Below, piece after piece: positions 34,353 through 41,543 of a stretch of 64,000 nt of DNA. Position 1 is the stretch's first letter, and the number at the start of each line of letters is the position of its first letter. Origin of the DNA: Agilicoccus flavus (GTDB taxonomy: Bacteria > Actinomycetota > Actinomycetes > Actinomycetales > Dermatophilaceae). The position numbers and the translations under genes are program-made. The notes under the pieces are model-generated. The model ran no database searches and had not been told where the DNA came from. It saw only the letters and a program-made list of their open reading frames with translations. Where the stretch lies: NCBI RefSeq assembly GCF_014857905.1, contig NZ_JACYXE010000001.1, forward strand, positions 124,001 through 188,000, read 5' to 3'.

Positions 34353-35213
34353 CTATCCGAGCAGTCCGCGCAGGAGCGCGGAGGTGTGGTCGCAGTGCCG
34401 CTCGGCGACCTCGCGCGCGCCGTCGGCGTCCCCGCCCAGCACCGCGTCGACGATCTCGATGTGCTCGGCGCGCGAGTGGGCGATGTTCGGGGGCAGCACG
34501 GGGATGGCCCCGAGCAGCCGGTGCAGGACGCCCTGGCAGCGCGACACCCCCTCTGCGAGCGGCGCGCTGCCCGAGAGCCGCGCGATGGTCACGTGCAGGC
34601 GACTGTCGGCCACCCGGTGGGCGCCGTCGTCGGCGCGGTCGGCGGCCTCGGTAAGCGTGTCGAGCGCGGCGACGAGCTCGGCCCGCTGGGCTCCCGTGAG
34701 GGCCCGTCGCGCGGCGAGGTACGCGCTGCCCGGCTCGACGACGCGGCGGAAGTCGAGCAGCCCGACGAGCTCGGGGCCGGTCGGCAGGTCGGGTTCGATG
34801 GACGCGTCGCCGTCGGCGCGGGTGATGCTGCGCGGGTGCCCGTCGTACACGACGAGGCTGCCGCCGCCGCGGCCGCGACGGGTCTGCACCATGCCCGCCT
34901 GTCGCAGCGCGGCGATGGCCTCGCGCAGGGTCATGCGGGCGACCCCGAGACTCATCGCGAGCTCCCGCTCGGGCGGGAGCATCGACCCGCGCGGGAAGGT
35001 GCCCAGGCGGATGGCCGTCGCGAGCTTCTCCACCGTCCCCTCGAACGCGTCGGCGTGCCGCACGGGCCGCAGGAGCGGCGTCGGGGCCAGCACCAGCCCC
35101 GACGTCTCGTCAGGGGCGTCACCGGCGGGCCAGTCGTCGAGCTGCTCGCTCTCCTCGCGGGGGGCCGTCGGTGCGGCTCGTCGGGCGGCCGGCATGGAGT
35201 CGCTCATCGTCAT
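34353..35213 (-). CDS. FadR/GntR family transcriptional regulator (FCD domain)
   Basis: The protein is 286 aa, from ATG 35213 with GAGG upstream (ATG 35207 is possible). After a 60-residue Pro/Asp-rich tail, the GntR winged helix-turn-helix spans about 55-125: TVEKLATAIRLGTFPRGSML, PPERELAMSLGVARMTLREA, LRQAGMVQTRRGRGGGSLV. The C-terminal FCD effector domain (about 150-285) has LLDFRRVVEPGSAYLAARR, DSRLHVTIARLSGS and HIEIVDAVLGGDADGAREVAERH, with the His metal/ligand residues of FCD. It is 64 bp upstream of the GlnA3-like gene on the same strand. It probably controls this operon in response to a polyamine-derived acid. Confidence 0.92.
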   Translation of the reverse strand: MTMSDSMPAARRAAPTAPREESEQLDDWPAGDAPDETSGLVLAPTPLLRPVRHADAFEGTVEKLATAIRLGTFPRGSMLPPERELAMSLGVARMTLREAIAALRQAGMVQTRRGRGGGSLVVYDGHPRSITRADGDASIEPDLPTGPELVGLLDFRRVVEPGSAYLAARRALTGAQRAELVAALDTLTEAADRADDGAHRVADSRLHVTIARLSGSAPLAEGVSRCQGVLHRLLGAIPVLPPNIAHSRAEHIEIVDAVLGGDADGAREVAERHCDHTSALLRGLLG

Positions 35214-35324
35214 CGGGTCCTCGGTGACCTGCGCGGGGCCTGTCCCGCGGGGAAGAGTTCAGACAACCCCGCCGACGCGGGACGTGTCAATGGTCTGCGC
35301 CGGGAACCTTATCCCGTGCAGACA
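35214..35324. promoter_or_regulatory. Upstream region of the FadR-type regulator gene
   Basis: No gene was found. This is the only sizeable non-repeat space upstream of the polyamine operon, so its promoter should be here. No reliable -35/-10 pair or GntR operator palindrome was identified by eye. Confidence 0.4.
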
Positions 35325-35527
35325 AGCGGCGAACGGAGGCGAGCTTGCGAGCCGCAGTGAGCGCGACAGAAAGCTCGAGCGGCGAACGGAGGCGAGCTCG
35401 CGAGCCGCAGTGAGCGCGCCAGAAAGCTCAAGCGGCGAACGGAGGCGAGCTCGCGAGCCGCAGTGAGCGCGCCAGAAAGCTCAAGCGGCGAACGGAGGCG
35501 AGCTCGCGAGCCGCAGTGAGCGCGACA
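35325..35527 (+). repeat. Tandem array of a 53-bp repeat (three full units and a truncated fourth)
   Basis: Units start at 35325, 35378, 35431 and 35484 with an exact 53-bp period; the fourth ends after 44 bp. Each begins AGCGGCGAACGGAGGCGAGC, continues through CGAGCCGCAGTGAGCGCG and ends AGAAAGCTC. Units 2-4 contain the perfect palindrome GCTCGCGAGC; unit 1 has GCTTGCGAGC instead. GCGGC near the start can pair with GCCGC after the palindrome. One more copy is at 23568-23619. There is no spacer diversity, so it is not a CRISPR array. Confidence 0.95.
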
Positions 35528-35545
35528 CGGCCCGCCGACGTCCGT

Positions 35546-35887
35546 TCAGGCGACGCGCGTGAACGTCGTGCGCCATTCGTCGGGAGCGAGCTGGGCGGAC
35601 TCCACGGTGTACTGACCCGCGAACTGGGCCTCGATGAGCGTGAGGACGAGCTCGGGGGCGGCGTCGGTGACGACCGTCGCGCCGCCGCCGGGCGGCAGGC
35701 CGATGAGCACCCCGAACACCGCGGACTGACGGATCTGGGGATCGATCGTCCGGGCGTCGAGCTCCGGCACGCGCGCGTTCGACCCGCAACCGCCGGCCCC
35801 GCACCCGCACGACCCGCACCCGGCCGCGCCGGCGGCGCCGTCGAGCTGCGTCTCGTCGGTCTCGGCGGGGAAGGGCGAGGCGCTCAC
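35546..35887 (-). CDS. DUF2249 domain protein with N-terminal Cys-rich motif
   Basis: The protein is 113 aa, from GTG 35887 with AGGAG upstream. After an acidic N-terminus comes a dense cysteine cluster (GCGSCGCGAGGCG, residues about 24-36). Then a DUF2249-like domain: VPELDARTIDPQIRQSAVFGVLIGLPPGGGATVVTD, ending FAGQYTVESAQLAPDEWRTTFTRV. DUF2249 domains often occur in operons of anaerobic nitrogen-oxide metabolism, and the nar genes lie 2.5 kb away. The four Cys could hold a metal or Fe-S centre, which is inference. It stands alone. Confidence 0.75.
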   Translation of the reverse strand: MSASPFPAETDETQLDGAAGAAGCGSCGCGAGGCGSNARVPELDARTIDPQIRQSAVFGVLIGLPPGGGATVVTDAAPELVLTLIEAQFAGQYTVESAQLAPDEWRTTFTRVA

Positions 35888-36433
35888 GGGGGTCTCCTGG
35901 TCCGTTCGGGGTGTCGATCGGGCCGAACGGGGCCCGTCGCCCCCAGGTTCCCACACCGGTCCGCGCCGCCGTCGCTCGACGCCGCCGAGCCGTTCTGGAT
36001 ATTCTTTCTCCACGTCATTCTCCGTCATTCGTCGGGCCGCTCCCGAATGGGCGGACGCATCGATATCGCGGCCACGTCACGCCGGCCGGGATTCACGAAT
36101 ACGCGCCGATGCCGGAACGTCGCCGACGTGCTCCATCGAGGCCCACTCCCGTTCGCTTCTCCCCCACCCCTCGCACGACACCCGTCTCGACGATTGTCGC
36201 CCAACGGGACGTGACCAGCGCACCTTCTCACCGATGCGGCCGCCGGAGCGCGACGTCGCGGTGGGCAGGAGGGCAACCGGCCGCACCACTGACGCGCAAT
36301 TCTGCGACTGGGTACATCATCGGCGATGTCGGTATCCATGTCATTGCGGAGCCCGCGCAAGAAAGGTGCCGAGTGCGCCGAAACAATGGGAAGAACGGGA
36401 GGTATGTGGCGCGGGTATCGGAGAGAATCAGGC
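35888..36433. other. Intergenic region with atypical base composition
   Basis: No gene was found on either strand. The segment is visibly poorer in GC than its surroundings (for example GATATTCTTTCTCCACGTCA near 35998), and open frames across it show no codon bias. It should contain the promoter of the DUF2249 gene on the left. On the right it is the 5' flank of the DUF222 pseudogene. The composition suggests it came in with that element. Confidence 0.5.
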
Positions 36434-37695
36434 ATGATCGATACGGCGGCGATGAAGGCTCGGCCGGCCGACGCGGAACGGTCCGCGCGGCGGCTCGAGA
36501 CTCCGTGCGCCGTGCTCGACCCACCGGCGTCCCTGGCGCCGTCCGACGCGTTCGCGGCCATCGCGGGTCCCCCGCTCGAAGCGGGGACGTTCCTCACGAT
36601 GCTCGAGCAGCTCGCGTCCTGGAAGGCGCGGATCGAGGCGATGGAGGTGCTCGCCACCCAGACCCTCGTCGACCATGTCAGCGCTCGCGCCGTCGAGGAC
36701 GTCCGCGCCGAGGACGCCGCCCGCGGACGCGATCCGTCCCGGGCCCGGGAGTCCGCCGCCCGCGTCGACGCCCGCTCCGCCCTCGCCGACGAGATCGCCC
36801 TCGCCACCGGACGCGCCCCCGGCCAGGCCCGCGACCTCGTCGAATACGCCGCTGCCCCCGCCGACCGCACCGCCACCACCCGCGCCGCCCTCGACGCCGG
36901 CACCACCGGCTGGGACCGCGTCCGCGCCCTCTGGCGCGACACCCGCGACCTGCCCGACACCACCGCCGACGCGATCGCCGCGGCCGTCCTCGCCCCCGCC
37001 CCGGCGCGCGCGACCCCCTCCCACGAACAGTTCCGCCGCCGCCTGCGTCGGCAGATCTGTGCCCACACCGACACCGCCCGCCGCCGCCGACGCACCATCC
37101 TGGACCGCCGCGACACCCGCCTGGAGGCCTACCCCGACGGCGCCGCCGCCCTCACCCTCACCGGCCCCCTCGACACCCTCGCGGGAGTCCACGCCCGCCT
37201 CGAAACCCTGACCCGCCGCCTGCGCGCCACCGGCGACCCCCGCACCCTCGCCCAGCTCCGCTTCGACGTCGCCGCCGGCCTCCTCCTGCACGGCCAACCC
37301 ACCCGGCCCACCACCGGCGACACCTCCGGCGCATCCGCCACCGGCCTCGACCACGACCACGACCACGGTGACATCGACCGGTCCCGCGGCGCTGACGGTG
37401 CCGTCGACGAGGTCGCGGTCGCCTTCGCCGCCTCCTTCGACTCCGCGTTCCCGCCCGGCCCCCTCCCCAGCGCCACCGTCACCGTCGTCGTCTCCGCCGC
37501 CACCCTGCTCGGACTCACCGACGACCCCGCCGACCTGCCCGGGCACGGCCACCTCGGCGCTCACGCCGTCCGCGCGAAGAATTCGGCGACCCCGACGTGC
37601 AGGCCGCACCGCCGAGCGCCGAGACCGGACGGCCCCGGCGCCGCGACCCCGCCACCGCCTGGAACCGCCCGGACCCGGGCCCGCCGCCCTTCTGA
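36434..37695 (+). pseudogene. DUF222/13E12-type HNH endonuclease pseudogene with internal deletion
   Basis: From ATG 36434 the frame encodes a DUF222 domain: EAGTFLTMLEQLASWKARIEAMEVLATQ, LADEIALATGRAPGQARDLVE, and HARLETLTRRLRATGDPRTLAQLRFDVAAGLLLHG. It ends in TVVVSAATLLGLTDDPADLPGHG. The expected following HNH nuclease region is missing. At about 37571-37581 the sequence jumps, in another frame, to a typical family C-terminus (EFGDPDVQ to NRPDPGPPPF) with TGA at 37693-37695. The original frame runs on without a stop into the CBS gene. So an internal deletion removed the HNH domain and shifted the frame. These elements are multi-copy and mobile-like in actinobacteria. Confidence 0.85.
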
Positions 37696-37786
37696 GCGCG
37701 CCGGGACGAGGATCAGGGCCGTTCGGCCTCCCGCGCCGGGGCCGGACCGGCAAGGATGGGGCGAGCCGACGACGAAGGAGCCCCCG

Positions 37787-38386
37787 ATGCTGGTCCGCGA
37801 GATCATGACGTCCCCTGCGTTCAGCGTGACGCCCGACGCCCCCATCGACGACGCGCTGCGGCTCATGGCCGAGCGCCGGGTGACGGCGCTGCCGGTCGCG
37901 CAGGACGGGCACCTCGTGGGGGTGCTCTCGGAGATCGACCTGCTGCGCCGCGCCGTGGAGCCCGACGCCCGGGCGCACGCCCGGCCGCTGCGCGAGAGCG
38001 ACCCCCTGCCGACCACGGTGGCGGAGATCATGACCGCCGACCCGCGCAGCACGACCGAACGCGCCGACGTGGCCGACCTCGTCACCCTCTTCACGACGAG
38101 CTCGTTCAAGAGCCTGCCCGTCGTCCGCGGCGACGAGCTCGTGGGCGTCGTGTCGCGCAGCGACGTCATCCGCGCCCTGTGGCGGCCCGACGAGGAGCTG
38201 CGCGCCGACGTCGTCGCCGCCTTCGCGGAGTTCGGTCAGGACCGCTGGGACCTCACCGTCACCGGCGGGGTCGTCCACATCGCCGGGGCCGGCAGCGCCC
38301 GCGAGCGCGACGTCGCCACCGCGATCGCTCGCTCCGTCCTCGGGGTCCGGCGGGTCGTCGTCGACCAGACCGACGGACCGAGCTGA
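37787..38386 (+). CDS. CBS-CBS-BON domain protein
   Basis: The protein is 199 aa, from ATG 37787 with AAGGAG upstream. Two CBS motifs (about 1-56, LVREIMTSPAFSVTPDAPID with GVLSEIDLL; about 74-132, VAEIMTADPRSTTERADV with GVVSRSDVIRALW) form a Bateman module that normally binds adenine nucleotides. A C-terminal BON-like domain follows (about 135-195, WDLTVTGGVVHIAGAGSA). Such proteins act in stress or energy sensing in the cytoplasm, sometimes at membranes through BON. The frame is open upstream into the DUF222 remnant, but the ribosome-binding site and conserved start support 37787. Confidence 0.9.
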   Translation: MLVREIMTSPAFSVTPDAPIDDALRLMAERRVTALPVAQDGHLVGVLSEIDLLRRAVEPDARAHARPLRESDPLPTTVAEIMTADPRSTTERADVADLVTLFTTSSFKSLPVVRGDELVGVVSRSDVIRALWRPDEELRADVVAAFAEFGQDRWDLTVTGGVVHIAGAGSARERDVATAIARSVLGVRRVVVDQTDGPS

Positions 38387-38393
38387 CCGCCGC

Positions 38394-39164
38394 TCAGCGG
38401 CGCGAGGAGGTGTGCGAGCCGTGGGCCCGGTCCTCGGGGCGCGGCAGCTCGCTGCGCTCCCAGCCCCGGCGGGCGTCGCGGGAGCCGAGGCGGGAGTTCG
38501 GCTTCGCGCGGTACACGACGTACGGCCGCCACAGGTAGCCCAGCGGCGCGCTGAACACGTGGACGAGGCGGGTGAACGGCCACAGCGCGAACAGCGCGCA
38601 CGCCGCCAGCGTGTGCAACCGGAACGTCGTCGGCGCGTTCGCCATGAGGGAGGGGTCGGGGTGCAGGGTGAAGAACTGGCGCCACCAGATCGACACGCCC
38701 TCGCGGTAGTCGTAGTGCGACAGGATGTTGCCGACGACCGTGTTGGACAGGCCGAGCAGGATGACCGCGGCGAGGAACACGTACATGACCTTGTCCATGT
38801 TCGTCGTCGCCGAGAACACGGGTCCGGTCGTGCGGCGCCGGTAGATGAGGATGATCATCCCGACCACCGTGCAGAATCCGGCGATCGCCCCGATCGAGAC
38901 CGCCATGAAGTGGTACATCCCCTCGGTGATGCCCACCGCCTCGGTCCACGACTTCGGGATGACGAGGCCGATGACGTGCCCGCCGATGACGAACAGCAGG
39001 CCGAAGTGGAACATCGGCGAACCGATCCGGAGCAGCTTGCTCTCGTACATCTGCGAGCTGCGGGTCGTCCACCCGAACTTGTCGTACTTGTAGCGCCAGA
39101 GGTGGCCGACGACGAAGATCGCCAGGCACACGTAGGGCACGATCACCCACAGCAGAACGTCCAC
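38394..39164 (-). CDS. narI: Respiratory nitrate reductase gamma subunit (cytochrome b)
   Basis: The protein is 256 aa, from GTG 39164, 2 bp after the narJ stop. Five membrane helices carry the haem-b ligand histidines expected for NarI: FVVGHLWRY, FHFGLLFVIGGHVIGLVIP, YHFMAVSIG and the late FRLHTLAACALFALWPFTRLVHVF pair. It anchors NarGH to the inner face of the membrane and passes electrons from menaquinol. The C-terminus is a basic, Ser/Arg-rich tail of about 30 residues. It is the last gene of narGHJI and ends 7 bp from the convergent CBS gene. Confidence 0.97.
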   Translation of the reverse strand: MDVLLWVIVPYVCLAIFVVGHLWRYKYDKFGWTTRSSQMYESKLLRIGSPMFHFGLLFVIGGHVIGLVIPKSWTEAVGITEGMYHFMAVSIGAIAGFCTVVGMIILIYRRRTTGPVFSATTNMDKVMYVFLAAVILLGLSNTVVGNILSHYDYREGVSIWWRQFFTLHPDPSLMANAPTTFRLHTLAACALFALWPFTRLVHVFSAPLGYLWRPYVVYRAKPNSRLGSRDARRGWERSELPRPEDRAHGSHTSSRR

Positions 39165-39166
39165 GA

Positions 39167-39910
39167 CTACGACCTCGCTCCTACCTGGCTTGCGGAACTC
39201 CCGGACATGAACGCTTCCATCCCGACCTCCTCGTCGGGCGGACCCTGCGCGACGAGGGCCCGGACGGCCTGGGCGTCGCTCCCGCCGATGGCGGGGAAGG
39301 TGCCCGTGAGAGCCTCGACGGCGGCCGCGTACGGAGAGCCTCGGTCGGCCAGGGACAGCCGCAGCAGCTCGATGCCGGGCCGGTTGTCCTGCAGCAGGAC
39401 CCGCCCCACCGCCGGCTCGACCGACGCGGTGAACTCCAGCAGCACGCACAGGTGGTCGGGCAGCTCCGCGTCGGACAGGTCCACCCCGGAGGCGAGGTAG
39501 GCCTGCTTGAGGTCGAGCAGGGCCATCCCCCGACGGCGCGTGTCGCCGAAGGCGTAGTAGGTCAGGTGCAGGCAGCACCGGCGGCGCATGTCGAAGGTCT
39601 CGACGTAGTCGCTCTGCAGCTCCGCGAGGGCGGTGGTCTCGAGCCGGTCGAGCAGCGGCCGCACCCGGGCGGCGGAGGACACCCCGTCCGCCTCGCTCTG
39701 CTCGAGCGTGGCCCGCAGCAGCGGGATCCGGGCGACCAGCTCCTCGCCCGGGTAGTCGAGCAGGAGCGAGATCGCCTGGTACAGAGCGCGGGTCGGGAGG
39801 TCCACGCGCACGCCCCGCGCCCGCTCGAACGGCGACGGGGGCGGCGTGGGCGCGGCCGTCTCGGGCGCCGGCGCGGGCCGGCGGCGGAGCAGCGTCAGGG
39901 GGATCCTCAT
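39167..39910 (-). CDS. narJ: Nitrate reductase molybdenum cofactor assembly chaperone
   Basis: The protein is 247 aa, from ATG 39910. The TorD/NarJ helical fold is recognisable from LYQAISLLLDYPGEELVARI, LQSDYVETFDMRRRCCLHLTYYAFGDTRRRG, and LDLSDAELPDHLCVLLEF-like segments (VDLSDAELPDHLCVLLEFTA). NarJ binds apo-NarG and ensures Mo-bis-MGD insertion before membrane docking. The N-terminal 35 residues are Pro/Arg-rich and extra to the family core. It is third in narGHJI. Confidence 0.95.
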   Translation of the reverse strand: MRIPLTLLRRRPAPAPETAAPTPPPSPFERARGVRVDLPTRALYQAISLLLDYPGEELVARIPLLRATLEQSEADGVSSAARVRPLLDRLETTALAELQSDYVETFDMRRRCCLHLTYYAFGDTRRRGMALLDLKQAYLASGVDLSDAELPDHLCVLLEFTASVEPAVGRVLLQDNRPGIELLRLSLADRGSPYAAAVEALTGTFPAIGGSDAQAVRALVAQGPPDEEVGMEAFMSGSSASQVGARS

Positions 39911-39917
39911 GCGAGCC

Positions 39918-41543
39918 TCACTGCGTCAGCCCACCCTGGCGGTCGGCCGGGCGCCCCATCTCGTCGGCCTGCTGACGCCGCTTGGTCTCCGCGAACGTCT
40001 GGATGGCCACCGGCACGGGCCCACGGCCGGAGTCGGCCCCGAACGGCCCCTCGGTGCCGCGCCCGTCGAGCCCGATGTGCTCCGACACGGCGCAGTCGGT
40101 CGCGAGCTCCTCGAGCCGGTGCGCGTCCTCCGCGTGCCCGGTGGGGATGACGTACCGCTCGTCGTACTTCGCGAGCGCGAGCAGCCGGTACATGTCGTAC
40201 AGGTCCTCCTCGCGCATGCCGACGGCCTCGGCGATCTCTCCTCGCGGGTCGCGGCCGAGGTTGATGTCGCGCATGTACGAGCGCATCGCGGCGAGCCGCT
40301 TGAGCACCTTCTCGACGACGGCGACGTCGCCCGCGGTGAACAGTTCCGCGAGGTACGCGGTCGGGATGCGCAGCGTGTCGATGGCGGCGAAGAGCACGTC
40401 GTGGCTCTCGGGCGACTCGGGGTCGACCGCGACCTTCGTCACCTCGTCGACGATGGGGCTCAGCGGCGGGATGTACCAGACCATCGGCATCGTCCGGTAC
40501 TCCGGGTGCAGCGGCAGCGCCACCTCGTAGTCGTGGATGAGCCGCCAGACCGGCGACCGCTGCGCGCCCTCGATCCAGTCGAACGGGATGCCGTCGCGCT
40601 GGGCGGCGCTGATGACCTCCGGGTCGTGCGGGTCGAGGAAGCAGGCGCGCTGCGCCTGGTAGAGCGCCGTGTCGTCGGGGTTCGCCGCGGCCTCGAGCAC
40701 CTTGTCGGCGTCGTAGAGCACCAGGCCGATGTAGCGCAGGCGGCCGACGCACGTCTCGGAGCACACGGTCGGGATGCCGACCTCGATCCGCGGGAAGCAG
40801 AAGGTGCACTTCTCGGCCTTGCCGGTGCGGTGGTTGAAATAGACCTTCTTGTAGGGGCACCCGGTGATGCACTGGCGCCACCCGCGGCACGCGTCCTGGT
40901 CGACGAGGACGATGCCGTCCTCGGCCCGCTTGTAGATCGCCCCGCTCGGGCAGCTCGCGGCGCAGCTCGGGTTGAGGCAGTGCTCGCAGATGCGGGGGAG
41001 GTAGAACATGAAGGTCTTCTTGTATTCGAGCTGCACGGATTCGGCCGCCGCATCCCTGATCTTCCGGAGGACGGGGTCGTTCTTCGTCAGCTCGGGGGCG
41101 CCGCCGAGGTTGTCGTCCCAGTTCGCCGACCAGCTGATGTTCATCGGCTTGCCCGAGATGAGGGAGTACGGGCGGGCGACGGGCGTGTGCTCCTGCAGGG
41201 GCGCCTTGACGAGCGTGTCGTAGTCGTACGTCCACGGCTCGTAGTAGTCCTCCAGCGAGGGCAGGACCGGGTTGGCGAAGATCTGCAGGAGCTTCTTCAC
41301 GCGCCCGCCGGCGCGCAGCTTGAGCCGCCCCGACGGCGAGACGACCCAGCCGCCCTTCCACCGTTCCTGGTCCTCGTACGTGCGCGGGTACCCCTGCCCG
41401 GGGCGGGTCTCGACGTTGTTCCACCACACGTACTCGGTGCCGGAGCGGTTCGTCCACGCCTGCTTGCACGTCACCGAGCAGGTGTGGCACCCGATGCACT
41501 TGTCGAGGTTCATCACCATCGCCATCTGGGCCATCACGCGCAT
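39918..41543 (-). CDS. narH: Respiratory nitrate reductase beta subunit (Fe-S)
   Basis: The protein is 541 aa, slightly longer than E. coli NarH (about 512) because of a C-terminal extension. Four Cys clusters are intact: CIGCHTCSVTCK, CEHCLNPSCAASCP, CRGWRQCITGCP (the Trp marks the [3Fe-4S] site) and CTFCFPRIEVGIPTVCSETC. It relays electrons from NarI haem to NarG. ATG 41543 overlaps the narG stop (TGATG), giving tight coupling. Confidence 0.97.
   Translation of the reverse strand: MRVMAQMAMVMNLDKCIGCHTCSVTCKQAWTNRSGTEYVWWNNVETRPGQGYPRTYEDQERWKGGWVVSPSGRLKLRAGGRVKKLLQIFANPVLPSLEDYYEPWTYDYDTLVKAPLQEHTPVARPYSLISGKPMNISWSANWDDNLGGAPELTKNDPVLRKIRDAAAESVQLEYKKTFMFYLPRICEHCLNPSCAASCPSGAIYKRAEDGIVLVDQDACRGWRQCITGCPYKKVYFNHRTGKAEKCTFCFPRIEVGIPTVCSETCVGRLRYIGLVLYDADKVLEAAANPDDTALYQAQRACFLDPHDPEVISAAQRDGIPFDWIEGAQRSPVWRLIHDYEVALPLHPEYRTMPMVWYIPPLSPIVDEVTKVAVDPESPESHDVLFAAIDTLRIPTAYLAELFTAGDVAVVEKVLKRLAAMRSYMRDINLGRDPRGEIAEAVGMREEDLYDMYRLLALAKYDERYVIPTGHAEDAHRLEELATDCAVSEHIGLDGRGTEGPFGADSGRGPVPVAIQTFAETKRRQQADEMGRPADRQGGLTQ

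Noticed and set aside
30728-34654. 1308-residue plus-strand frame opposite the polyamine operon
   Set aside because: Same antisense artefact; the minus strand encodes ALDH, glutamine synthetase-like and other proteins with intact motifs.
35325-35527. Tandem 53-bp repeats as a CRISPR array
   Set aside because: Units abut each other with no variable spacers, no cas genes are nearby, and a lone copy occurs elsewhere between unrelated genes.
35511-36214. Gene in the 35.9-36.4 kb gap
   Set aside because: Open frames exist on both strands but lack codon bias, ribosome-binding sites and recognisable domains.
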